6,409 bases of DNA from Zeimonas sp039807785 (GCA_039807785.1 JBDHRX010000148.1:1-6409); one strand, 5' to 3'. Positions 1 through 4,940 are shown, counted from the stretch's first letter. Notes: generated from the sequence alone by a model not told the origin. Program-made: numbers and translations.

Positions 1-19
1 GCCCCCGCAACCATCCAGG

Positions 20-53
20 AAGCGCCGACTCCGGTCACCGGGTCGGCGCTTTT
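20..53 (+). terminator. Intrinsic terminator of an upstream + strand gene
   Basis: A 10-bp arm (AAGCGCCGAC, 20-29) pairs with its exact complement at 42-51. Inside it a second stem forms, CCGG 31-34 with CCGG 38-41, around a 3-nt loop, leaving only T30 unpaired. The stem runs straight into TTTT at 50-53 followed by more pyrimidines. The U-rich side lies to the right, so it ends transcription coming from the left. The gene it serves is outside the window. On the - strand the sequence after the hairpin is not T-rich, so it is unlikely to stop the DUF454 transcript efficiently. Confidence 0.85.
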
Positions 54-83
54 CCTTTCCTCTTTTCCTTTCCTCTCCTCCTC
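49..83. repeat. Pyrimidine tract with 13-bp tandem duplication
   Basis: Positions 49-83 are 35 uninterrupted pyrimidines on the + strand. Within them the 13-mer TTTTCCTTTCCTC occurs twice back to back (50-62 and 63-75) without mismatch, then decays into TCC/TC units. The first copy doubles as the T tract of the terminator. It looks like a replication-slippage duplication in non-coding DNA, and its copy number may differ between strains. No function is evident. Confidence 0.8.
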
Positions 84-128
84 ACCCCTGCCCCGCACCG
101 GTTCCGGGTCGGGCTCAGCGGGCCAGGT

Positions 129-500
129 TCAGTCCTCCGGCCGCAACCAGAGCCAGACGGCGACCGTCGCCATCAGGCACGGCACGGCGACCTTCGTCCA
201 CAGCGGCGCCCCCGACAGCGCGAGCCCCACCGCGCTGGCCGCCATCATCACCGACGACAGCCACTTGGCGCGGCGCGGCACCGCGCCGTGATCGCGCCAG
301 CGCCGGATCGCGGGGCCATGCTTCGGATGCCCGAGCAGCCAGGTCTCCAGGCGCGGCCAGCCGCGACTGCCGGCCCAGGCGGCCACGATCAGGAACGGGA
401 CGGTGGGCAGCACCGGGAGCACGGCGCCCAGCACGGCCAGCACCACGCAGACGATCGCGAGAATGCGCCACAGCAGGATCGACGCGGCGCGCCCGATCAT
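129..500 (-). CDS. DUF454 (YbaN-like) inner-membrane protein
   Basis: This gene encodes a predicted 123-residue inner-membrane protein of the DUF454/YbaN family, whose biochemical role is not established. Residues 13-36 form a hydrophobic segment ending in the family signature G-x-x-LPVLPT-x-PF (about 25-36). An amphipathic stretch follows with W48-P49 and WLLGHPKHGPAIRRW (54-68), then the conserved VPRRAKW (74-80). Two further membrane segments lie at about 82-100 and 104-118, and the tail LRPED is short and charged. The ATG at 498-500 is preferred. An in-frame GTG at 617 would add 39 Arg/Pro-rich residues that are not part of the family and would fill most of the divergent promoter region. 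No clear Shine-Dalgarno precedes the ATG. The gene is divergent from the IclR regulator, with nothing to show a functional link. The family call is solid, the function unknown. Confidence 0.88.
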   Translation of the reverse strand: MIGRAASILLWRILAIVCVVLAVLGAVLPVLPTVPFLIVAAWAGSRGWPRLETWLLGHPKHGPAIRRWRDHGAVPRRAKWLSSVMMAASAVGLALSGAPLWTKVAVPCLMATVAVWLWLRPED

Positions 501-566
501 CGTCGGGCGTCCGCTTCGGATCGAGTCGGGCCGGAGCCGCGCACGCGGGAGACCTCCGGTCGGCAG

Positions 567-584
567 TCGGGGCGCATGCCCCGA
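567..584. repeat. Inverted repeat in the divergent intergenic region
   Basis: TCGGGGC (567-573) and its exact complement GCCCCGA (578-584) flank GCAT, giving a 7-bp stem with a 4-nt loop. Two more palindromes follow at once: GGGGCCCC (592-599) and CCCTCGAGGG (597-606). No U tract follows on either strand, so this is not a standard terminator. Its position between the DUF454 and IclR genes fits a protein-binding site or a leader hairpin in the DUF454 transcript. In DNA this GC-rich, part of the symmetry may be chance. Confidence 0.4.
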
Positions 585-659
585 GTTTAGCGGGGCCCCT
601 CGAGGGACGGCCGACACCCCGGCCGGGCGCCGGACACCGGCCGCCGCTTTTCACAAGGT

Positions 660-672
660 GGTATAGAATTCC
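660..672 (+). promoter_or_regulatory. Candidate IclR-type operator overlapping a -10 element
   Basis: GGTATAGAATTCC is an imperfect palindrome (GG-AT at the left, AT-CC at the right, 4 matched pairs per arm). This is the size and style of operator bound by IclR-family dimers, such as the TGGAAA/TTTCCA type. It overlaps TAGAAT (664-669), a 5/6 match to the sigma70 -10 box. TG at 659-660, 1 base before TATAGA, would also fit an extended -10. No convincing -35 is visible. Transcription from here would leave a leader of about 40 nt before the ATG at 716. The overlap suggests autorepression of the downstream regulator, a common arrangement in this family. This is inference. Confidence 0.45.
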
Positions 673-715
673 GTTGTGTCGCTGCCCCGCGCAGCCGATC
701 GCGACACTTCCGCCG

Positions 716-1507
716 ATGCCACGCCCCCGACAGTCGAACAGCGAAGACGGTCGTACCGCCATCCAGGTCATCGAGCGACTGGTTTCCCTGCTCGATGCCC
801 TGGCGGAACAGCCGGACCCGGTCAGCCTGAAGGAGCTCTCGGGCCGCACCGGGCTGCACCCGTCGACCGCCCACCGGATCCTGAACGACCTGGTCACCGC
901 GCGCTTCGTCGACCGCGCCGAGCCGGGCACCTACCAGCTGGGCATCCGGCTGCTCGAGCTCGGCAACCTGGTCAAGGCGCGGCTGAACGTGCGCGACGCG
1001 GCGCTGGGGCCGATGCGCGAGCTGCACCGCGCGACCGGGCAGCCGGTGAACCTGTCGATCCGGCAGGGCGACGAGATCGTCTACATCGAGCGCGCGGTCT
1101 CGGAACGCTCCGGGATGCAGGTGGTGCGCGCGGTCGGCGGCCGTGCGCCGCTGCACCTGACCTCGGTCGGCAAGCTGTTCCTGGCGGTCGACGATCCGCG
1201 CAACGTGCGCGCCTACGGGACGCGCACCGGCCTGGCTGGCCACACCCGCAACAGCATCACCGACCCGACCCGGCTCGAGCGCGAGCTCGCGCTGGTGCGC
1301 GCGCGCGGCTACGCGCGCGACAACGAGGAGCTGGAGCTGGGCGTGCGCTGCATCGCCGCCGGGATCCGCGACGACGGCGGGAAGCTCGTCGCGGGACTGT
1401 CGATCTCGGCGCCGGCCGACTTCATCCAGGACGAGTGGATCGACAAGCTGTGCAGGACCGCCGCCGAGATCTCGGCGGCGCTGGGCTACGAATCGCGCGA
1501 CGCCTGA
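716..1507 (+). CDS. IclR-family transcriptional regulator
   Basis: This is a cytoplasmic DNA-binding regulator of 263 residues, the usual IclR length. The N-terminal winged helix-turn-helix covers about residues 14-75. It includes an alanine- and leucine-rich first helix, VSLKELSGRTGL (36-47) and the recognition helix HPSTAHRILNDLV (48-60), then the wing ending in Y73-x-LG. The C-terminal effector domain (about 90-257) has the family's typical GDEIVYIERA (118-127), LHLTSVGKLFLA (146-157), and RGYARDNEELELGVRCIAA (197-215) with Cys212. The ATG at 716 is chosen because the protein then begins at the normal distance from the HTH. An in-frame TTG at 674 would add 14 residues and overlap the putative operator. 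There is no strong Shine-Dalgarno before the ATG. The effector and targets cannot be deduced. The family often governs aromatic, organic-acid or glyoxylate catabolism, but no catabolic operon adjoins it here. Its 3' end overlaps the convergent pbpG by 22 bp. Confidence 0.93.
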   Translation: MPRPRQSNSEDGRTAIQVIERLVSLLDALAEQPDPVSLKELSGRTGLHPSTAHRILNDLVTARFVDRAEPGTYQLGIRLLELGNLVKARLNVRDAALGPMRELHRATGQPVNLSIRQGDEIVYIERAVSERSGMQVVRAVGGRAPLHLTSVGKLFLAVDDPRNVRAYGTRTGLAGHTRNSITDPTRLERELALVRARGYARDNEELELGVRCIAAGIRDDGGKLVAGLSISAPADFIQDEWIDKLCRTAAEISAALGYESRDA

Positions 1508-2724
1508 GCCGCGCCCAGCGCGCTGACCTTGCGCCCGCCGGCGTCGGGGTCGACATTGGCGTCGGGACGGGGCTCGTGCTCGAGCCAGCGGCGGATGCGC
1601 TGCGCATCGCCGACGCGCGCCATCCGGGCCTGCGCATCGAGGAGCACCATCACCACCGGCCGGCCGTCGATGCGGGTCTGCATCACGACGCAGTTCCCCG
1701 CCTCGGACAGGTAGCCGGTCTTCTGCAGGCCGATCTCCCAGTCGGGGTTGCCGACCAGCCGGTTGGTGTTGCGATAGCTCACCGTCCGGTAGCCGGTATC
1801 GACGGTGAGCCCGCTGGCAGTCGAGTACTCGCGGATCAGCGGGTACGCGGAGGCGATCCGCACCAGCGTCGACAGGTCGCGGGCGTTCGATACGTTCCGG
1901 CTCGACAGGCCGGTGGGCTCGACGAAACTGGAGCTGGTCATGCCGATCTCGCCCGCCTTGCGGTTCATCTGCGCCACGAACGCCGGCATCCCGCCGGGGT
2001 AGCTGCGGCCCAGCGCGTGCGCGGCGCGATTCTCGGACGACATCAGCGAGAGCTGCAGCAGCTCGCCGCGCGACAGGCGGGTGCCGGTGTTCAGCCGCGA
2101 CCGGGTATTGCGCTCGGTGTCGACGTCGGCCTCGGCGATCTCGAGCATCTCCGACAGCGGCAGCCCGGCGTCGAGCACGACCATGGCGGTCATCAGCTTG
2201 CTGATCGAGGCGATCGGCAGCACGGCCTGCGAGTTCTTGTCGAACAGCACCTCGCCGGTTTCCTGGTCGACCACCAGGGCGACCGCGGACTGCAGCGACA
2301 ACGGATCCTCGACCACGTGCAGGCCGATCGCATGGCCCAGCGACGGCCGCGCCGGATCGGCCGGACGCAGCGGCGCGGCGGCCGGCCCGCGCCTGGTCGC
2401 GCGCGGCACGGCGACACCGCTACGCGAGATCGTGTAGCTGGTGCGCTGCATCGCCTTGCCGTCGGCGGCCGCCGCGGATCTCTTCGCGCTGCCGCCGCGC
2501 GTCGCCGCGGCGCGGGAGGCGGTCCCGGCGGGCGATTTCCGGCTCGCTTTCGCGCTCGACTTGCCTGGCTTGCCCGGCGCCGGCGCGGCCGCGGGCGGCC
2601 GCTTCGCCGAGGGCGAGGCGTCGCGCGCCGCGACGTCGGTGGCCCAGCTCATCGCCAGCAAGGCCGTGCACAGGACCAGCGACGCGCCGAGGCGCGAAAA
2701 ACCGAGCGAGCCAAAGCAGAACAT
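1486..2724 (-). CDS. pbpG: D-alanyl-D-alanine endopeptidase (PBP7/PbpG type, family S11)
   Basis: This is a low-molecular-mass penicillin-binding protein of the S11 serine peptidase family, predicted to cleave DD-crosslinks of peptidoglycan in the periplasm. All three catalytic motifs are present: S173-I-S-K176 (SxxK, nucleophile Ser173), S230-E-N232 (SxN) and K335-T-G337. The length is 412 residues, against about 310 for E. coli PBP7. The excess is mainly a low-complexity Ala/Pro/Lys/Arg/Ser stretch at about 35-125, between the signal peptide (hydrophobic core about 11-28, likely cleaved near Ala32-Ala33) and the catalytic domain (about 140-385). The basic linker could bind the wall or anionic polymers (inference). 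A polar tail of about 25 residues follows the domain. The ATG at 2722-2724 is supported by the signal peptide and a weak GGGGA upstream. The gene lies 185 bp downstream of the nitroreductase gene, with its own likely regulatory region. A DD-carboxypeptidase of the DacA type is the alternative, but the short catalytic domain without the DacA C-terminal domain favours PbpG. Confidence 0.92.
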   Translation of the reverse strand: MFCFGSLGFSRLGASLVLCTALLAMSWATDVAARDASPSAKRPPAAAPAPGKPGKSSAKASRKSPAGTASRAAATRGGSAKRSAAAADGKAMQRTSYTISRSGVAVPRATRRGPAAAPLRPADPARPSLGHAIGLHVVEDPLSLQSAVALVVDQETGEVLFDKNSQAVLPIASISKLMTAMVVLDAGLPLSEMLEIAEADVDTERNTRSRLNTGTRLSRGELLQLSLMSSENRAAHALGRSYPGGMPAFVAQMNRKAGEIGMTSSSFVEPTGLSSRNVSNARDLSTLVRIASAYPLIREYSTASGLTVDTGYRTVSYRNTNRLVGNPDWEIGLQKTGYLSEAGNCVVMQTRIDGRPVVMVLLDAQARMARVGDAQRIRRWLEHEPRPDANVDPDAGGRKVSALGAAQASRDS

Positions 2725-2805
2725 CGTCGCGGTCCCCAGACGAGCGGAAACGAGTGGCAGGTTGTCACGGATAGTAACGAAAAATGACGGAAATAGAATC
2801 GCTTA

Positions 2806-2821
2806 CGTGAGATCGCTCACG
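2806..2821 (-). promoter_or_regulatory. CRP-like palindrome upstream of pbpG
   Basis: CGTGAG-ATCG-CTCACG is a perfect 16-bp palindrome whose core GTGA-N6-TCAC equals the CRP/Vfr-family core (full consensus TGTGA-N6-TCACA). It is enclosed by a second inverted repeat, AGAATC (2795-2800) with GATTCT (2824-2829). The centre is about 89 bp upstream of the pbpG ATG. A possible -10 on the - strand is TACTAT (2771-2776), which would put the palindrome near -49. That is neither the ideal class I nor class II activator spacing, and no good -35 is visible. It is probably a regulator-binding site. The identity of the protein is inferred from the motif alone. Confidence 0.5.
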
Positions 2822-2838
2822 CGGATTCTCGATAATCG

Positions 2839-2854
2839 GTCGCTTTTTTGCGAC
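2839..2854. repeat. Short palindrome GTCGC-T6-GCGAC
   Basis: GTCGC (2839-2843) and GCGAC (2850-2854) are exact complements separated by six T residues on the + strand (A6 on the - strand). The stem is only 5 bp and no T tract follows it on either strand, so it is not a normal terminator. It lies between the nitroreductase 3' hairpin and the CRP-like palindrome, in a locally AT-richer stretch. It could be part of the pbpG upstream control region. Its function is unknown. Confidence 0.4.
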
Positions 2855-2865
2855 AGGCGGGACGC

Positions 2866-2899
2866 GCGTCGCCCGCAACGGAGGGGCGCCGGGCGACGC
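2866..2899 (-). terminator. Hairpin after the nitroreductase gene, possible terminator
   Basis: GCGTCGCCCG (2866-2875) and CGGGCGACGC (2890-2899) form a perfect 10-bp stem with a 14-nt loop, starting 10 nt past the nitroreductase stop codon on the - strand. There is no U tract after it, so it may be an mRNA 3'-end stabiliser or a weak or factor-assisted terminator. Read-through into pbpG is possible. An alternative stem, GGGGCG (2883-2888) with CGCCCC (2897-2902), competes with it. Confidence 0.45.
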
Positions 2900-2909
2900 C
2901 CCCGCCGCC

Positions 2910-3617
2910 CTACCAGCCCTCGAAACGCGCGAAACCGTCCACCGGCTCGCGCTCGGTGTGCAGGCGATTCTCGGGCGCCAACTCGTCGGCGTAGCCGAGC
3001 GACATGCCGCAGACCACCATCTCCTGCGCGGGCAGCTCCAGCTCGGCCTCGATCACCCGATGAAACGGCGCGAAGGCGGCCTGCGGGCAGGTGTCGAGCC
3101 CGCGGGCCCGGGCCGCGATCATGATGTTCTGCAGGAACATCCCGTAGTCGAGCCAACTGCCGCGCTCGAGCGCGCGGTCGATGCTGAAGATCATGCCGAC
3201 CGGCGCGCCGAAGAAGGCGTAGTTGCGCCCGTGCTGGGCATGCATCCCCGCCTTGTCGCCACGATCGATCCCGAGCAGGCCGTACAGGTCCCAGCCGACC
3301 TTGCGGCGGCGCTCCAGGTACGGCGATTCCCATCGGTCCGGGTAGTAGCGGTACTCGGCCACGTGCGCCCCGTCCTGCCGCGGATCGTCGAACGCCGCCA
3401 GGATGCGGCGACTCAGCCGCTCGCGGGCCGCGCCGGCCAGGACGCGGACCTTCCACGGCTGCGTGTTGGTCCCCGAAGGGGCGCGCCGCGCCACTGCCAG
3501 GATCTCCTCGACCGTCGCGCGCGGCACCGGGCGGTCGAGGAAGGCGCGCACCGAGCGGCGCGACAGGATCGCCTCATCGACGAGACGGCGGCGCGCGTCC
3601 TCCGGCCGGGCCGTCAT
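2910..3617 (-). CDS. Nitroreductase-family FMN-dependent oxidoreductase
   Basis: This is a 235-residue cytoplasmic flavoprotein of the nitroreductase fold, which normally works as an FMN-bearing homodimer taking electrons from NAD(P)H. Visible family marks are the FMN-phosphate-binding SRRSVRAF (19-26), the APSGTNTQPW motif (46-55) that contacts FMN, a central acidic/aromatic stretch (EYRYYPDRW, about 85-93), AFFGAPVGMIF before the dimer-interface helices, GLDTCPQAAF (about 172-181) and a C-terminal CGMSLGYAD. The length fits the 200-240 residue class that includes nitrobenzoate reductases (PnbA-like) and quinone or enone reductases. The substrate cannot be assigned. The ATG (3615-3617) overlaps the thioesterase stop as ATGA, so translation is probably coupled to it. 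The tail ends GFARFEGW, typical of the family. No catabolic cluster for nitroaromatics is present, so a general redox or detoxification role is as likely. Confidence 0.9.
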   Translation of the reverse strand: MTARPEDARRRLVDEAILSRRSVRAFLDRPVPRATVEEILAVARRAPSGTNTQPWKVRVLAGAARERLSRRILAAFDDPRQDGAHVAEYRYYPDRWESPYLERRRKVGWDLYGLLGIDRGDKAGMHAQHGRNYAFFGAPVGMIFSIDRALERGSWLDYGMFLQNIMIAARARGLDTCPQAAFAPFHRVIEAELELPAQEMVVCGMSLGYADELAPENRLHTEREPVDGFARFEGW

Positions 3618-4096
3618 GCCGCGATCGCCTGCAGGGCCGCGCGCAGCGGCGGCGGCAACGCGACCGGGCGCCGCGTCTCGCGATCGACATAGACATGGAC
3701 GAAATGTCCCTGCGCCGCCGCGCGCGGCGCGTCCCCGCCGAACAGCGCCACCTCGTAGCGCACGCTGCTGCTGCCGAGCCGCGCGACGCGCAGCCCCGCG
3801 TGCACCGTCTCCGGGAACGCCAGCGGCGCGAAGTAGTGGCAGCCGGTCTCGACCACCAGGCCGATCACCGCCCCGCGCGCGGGGTCGAGCACGCCGCGCT
3901 CGATCAGGTAGCGGTTCACCACCGTGTCGAAGTACGCGTAGTAGACGACGTTGTTCACATGGCCGTAGAGGTCGTTGTCCATCCAGCGGGTGGTGATCGG
4001 CAGGACGTGGCGGAAGGCGCTGCGCGCGAACGGCTCGGGACGCGCGCCGGCCGGCCGGCCGGCATCGGCCTCGGGGTTCGGATCGGGAGAGGTCAT
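3614..4096 (-). CDS. Acyl-CoA thioesterase, hot-dog fold (4HBT/YbgC-FadM type)
   Basis: This is a 160-residue single-domain hot-dog protein predicted to hydrolyse acyl-CoA thioesters in the cytoplasm. A disordered Pro/Ala/Asp-rich leader (1-22) precedes the domain. The active-site segment is RWMDNDLYGHVNN (37-49) followed by VVYYAYFDTVVNRYLI, the 4HBT pattern in which the Asp and the GHVNN loop lie at the thioester. ETGCHYFAPLAFPETVHAGLRV and GHFVHVYVDRETRRP are the following strands. The acyl specificity (short, aromatic or long-chain) is not readable. The ATG at 4094-4096 is chosen because GGAG lies 9 nt before it. An ATG five codons earlier (4109-4111) overlaps that GGAG and has no ribosome site of its own. 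The gene leads a two-gene operon with the nitroreductase and is divergent from phaP. A link to PHA precursor turnover is only suggested by that adjacency. Confidence 0.9.
   Translation of the reverse strand: MTSPDPNPEADAGRPAGARPEPFARSAFRHVLPITTRWMDNDLYGHVNNVVYYAYFDTVVNRYLIERGVLDPARGAVIGLVVETGCHYFAPLAFPETVHAGLRVARLGSSSVRYEVALFGGDAPRAAAQGHFVHVYVDRETRRPVALPPPLRAALQAIAA
4046..4063. repeat. CCGG tetranucleotide repeat inside the thioesterase start region
   Basis: Four exact CCGG units (4047-4062), within an 18-bp perfect palindrome GCCGG...CCGGC, fall in codons 12-17 of the thioesterase, in its disordered leader. Gain or loss of one 4-bp unit would shift the frame. Four units is short for a contingency locus, and GC-rich coding DNA produces such runs by chance. 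Confidence 0.5.
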
Positions 4097-4109
4097 CGCG
4101 TTCGGCTCC
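4094..4109 (-). promoter_or_regulatory. Ribosome binding site and start of the thioesterase gene
   Basis: On the - strand GGAG (complement of CTCC, 4106-4109) is followed by a 9-nt spacer and ATG (4094-4096). This decides between two in-frame ATGs 15 bp apart. The upstream one at 4109-4111 has only GC-rich sequence before it. Confidence 0.65.
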
Positions 4110-4143
4110 ATTGCGGCGCCGCCCGGCGCGGCCGCCGCGGCAC

Positions 4144-4149
4144 ATGATA
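4144..4149 (-). promoter_or_regulatory. Possible -10 element for the thioesterase operon
   Basis: On the - strand this reads TATCAT, five of six matches to TATAAT, and sits about 48 bp upstream of the thioesterase ATG, which would give a leader of roughly 40 nt. No recognisable -35 lies 16-18 bp upstream, so the call rests on one hexamer in an otherwise GC-rich stretch. Confidence 0.35.
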
Positions 4150-4271
4150 GGCGAGGCGTCCCGGGTCGCGCCCGAACTGTCGGATGCGTCAGCCGAAGTG
4201 CCCCGGACGCGGATCTCATTCCCCTTCCGAATCAACGGGTTGCGTCTTTCACCCCACCCGGGCAACTTGTT

Positions 4272-4288
4272 TTGTTGCGACGCATCAA
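4272..4288. promoter_or_regulatory. phaP operator-like palindrome, upstream copy
   Basis: TTGTTGCG-A-CGCATCAA is a 17-bp inverted repeat with seven of eight arm positions matched, ending 7 bp before the -35 hexamer of phaP. It lies within the first copy (4269-4284) of the 16-mer GTTTTGTTGCGACGCA, repeated exactly at 4326-4341. The candidate regulator is PhaR, the PHA-binding repressor that controls phasin genes in betaproteobacteria and binds two sites at the Ralstonia phaP promoter (family knowledge). That PhaR binds this exact sequence is inference. Confidence 0.6.
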
Positions 4289-4295
4289 AAAAGTC

Positions 4296-4323
4296 TTGAC
4301 TTCGCGAGAACCGTCCCTACAAT
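4296..4323 (+). promoter_or_regulatory. sigma70 promoter of phaP
   Basis: TTGACT (-35, 4296-4301, five of six) and TACAAT (-10, 4318-4323, five of six) are separated by 16 bp in an AT-rich patch of a GC-rich genome. Predicted initiation is near 4330, giving a leader of about 73 nt. It is one of the strongest-looking promoters in the window, consistent with an abundant granule protein, and is bracketed by two operator-like palindromes. Confidence 0.82.
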
Positions 4324-4328
4324 TCGTT

Positions 4329-4345
4329 TTGTTGCGACGCACAAA
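4329..4345. promoter_or_regulatory. phaP operator-like palindrome, copy over the start site
   Basis: TTGTTGCG-A-CGCACAAA repeats the upstream element, with its centre (4337) exactly 57 bp from the first centre (4280), about five and a half helical turns. Arm symmetry is six of eight here. If one base of the left arm is skipped, TTGT-GCG and CGC-ACAA match completely. It covers the predicted transcription start, so a bound protein would block initiation. The exact 16-bp repeat (4326-4341) argues that conservation is functional. Confidence 0.6.
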
Positions 4346-4403
4346 CCCCCGGTGCGGAGCGTTCTCGGTCCCCAGTTCCTCAAAACGGTCACGGAGAGTC
4401 GAA

Positions 4404-4940
4404 ATGGTCACCACGCCCGAACAGTTCCTGCAGATCCAGAAAGCCGCCCTGGAGATCTTCCAGAGCGCCACCCTCACCTCGATCGAAGGCATCGAGAAGC
4501 TTGCCGCGCTGAACGTCCAGGCGGCCCGTGCGTCGATCGACGAGTCGACCGACGCGCTGAAATCGATGTCCGAAGTCAAGGACGCCAAGCAGTTCGCCGA
4601 CCTGGCGACCAGCTCGGTGCAGCCGGCGACCGACAAGGTCACCGCGTACTACAAGCATGTCTACGAAATCGCCAACGAGACGGGCAGCGAGCTCGCCAAG
4701 CTGGTCGAGAAACAGTTCGCCGACGGCAACCGGCAGCTCTACGCCGCGATCGATGCGCTGGCGAAGAACGCGCCGGTGGGCACCGAAGGCGTGGTCACGC
4801 TGGTGAAGCAGGCCGTCTCGGCCGCCAACACCGCGTTCGACCAGGTCAGCAAGGCGACCAAGCAGGCCGTCGAAGTGGCCGAGGCGAACATCGCGGCGGC
4901 TGCCAAGACGACCTCGGGCCGCGCCCGCAAGGCCGCCTGA
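4404..4940 (+). CDS. phaP: Phasin, PHA granule-associated protein
   Basis: This is a 178-residue phasin (Phasin_2 family), the amphipathic protein that coats polyhydroxyalkanoate granules in the cytoplasm and controls their size and number. It begins MVTTPEQFLQIQKAALEIF, the usual betaproteobacterial opening (TPEQF...QKA). It continues as almost uninterrupted helix rich in Ala, Lys, Glu, Gln and Val: GIEKLAALNVQAARASI (about 29-45), LATSSVQPATDKVTAYYKHVYEIA (about 68-91), AKNAPVGTEG (about 124-133), then an Ala/Val/Lys coiled region and a basic tail ending SGRARKAA. There is no signal peptide and only one short hydrophobic helix. GGAGA (4393-4397) sits 6 nt before the ATG. Codons are strongly biased (CTG, AAG, GTC, ACC), as in highly expressed genes. 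It is a single-gene unit with its own promoter, two candidate repressor sites and a terminator. No phaC, phaA or phaB is present in the window. Confidence 0.93.
   Translation: MVTTPEQFLQIQKAALEIFQSATLTSIEGIEKLAALNVQAARASIDESTDALKSMSEVKDAKQFADLATSSVQPATDKVTAYYKHVYEIANETGSELAKLVEKQFADGNRQLYAAIDALAKNAPVGTEGVVTLVKQAVSAANTAFDQVSKATKQAVEVAEANIAAAAKTTSGRARKAA

Larger units (their letters stand above)
4097..4403. other. Divergent intergenic region, thioesterase operon / phaP
   Basis: These 307 bp hold no gene. The left half (4097-4230) is GC-rich and contains only the possible thioesterase -10. The right half turns AT-richer from about 4260 and carries the phaP promoter with two flanking operator-like palindromes, then an untranslated leader of about 70 nt ending in the phaP ribosome site. 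Reading frames crossing the region begin inside it without ribosome sites and show no family motifs. Confidence 0.7.

Noticed and set aside
501..617. An N-terminal extension of the DUF454 protein from a GTG at 617
   Set aside because: The 39 added residues are Pro/Arg-rich, unlike the family, and would occupy the divergent promoter region with no ribosome site.
674..715. A TTG start giving 14 extra residues to the IclR regulator
   Set aside because: The added residues are not family-like and the start would lie directly beside the putative operator and -10. ATG at 716 gives the normal IclR N-terminus.
676..2787. A 703-codon open frame on the + strand, running out of frame through the IclR gene and antisense to pbpG
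   Set aside because: It is an artefact of very high third-position GC. The product is Arg/Ala/Gly/Pro-rich with no domain, while both genes it crosses have clear family motifs.
2910..4265. A 451-residue version of the nitroreductase starting near 4265
   Set aside because: The upstream 216 residues are an Arg-rich out-of-frame reading of the thioesterase gene. The nitroreductase fold begins normally at the ATG at 3615-3617.
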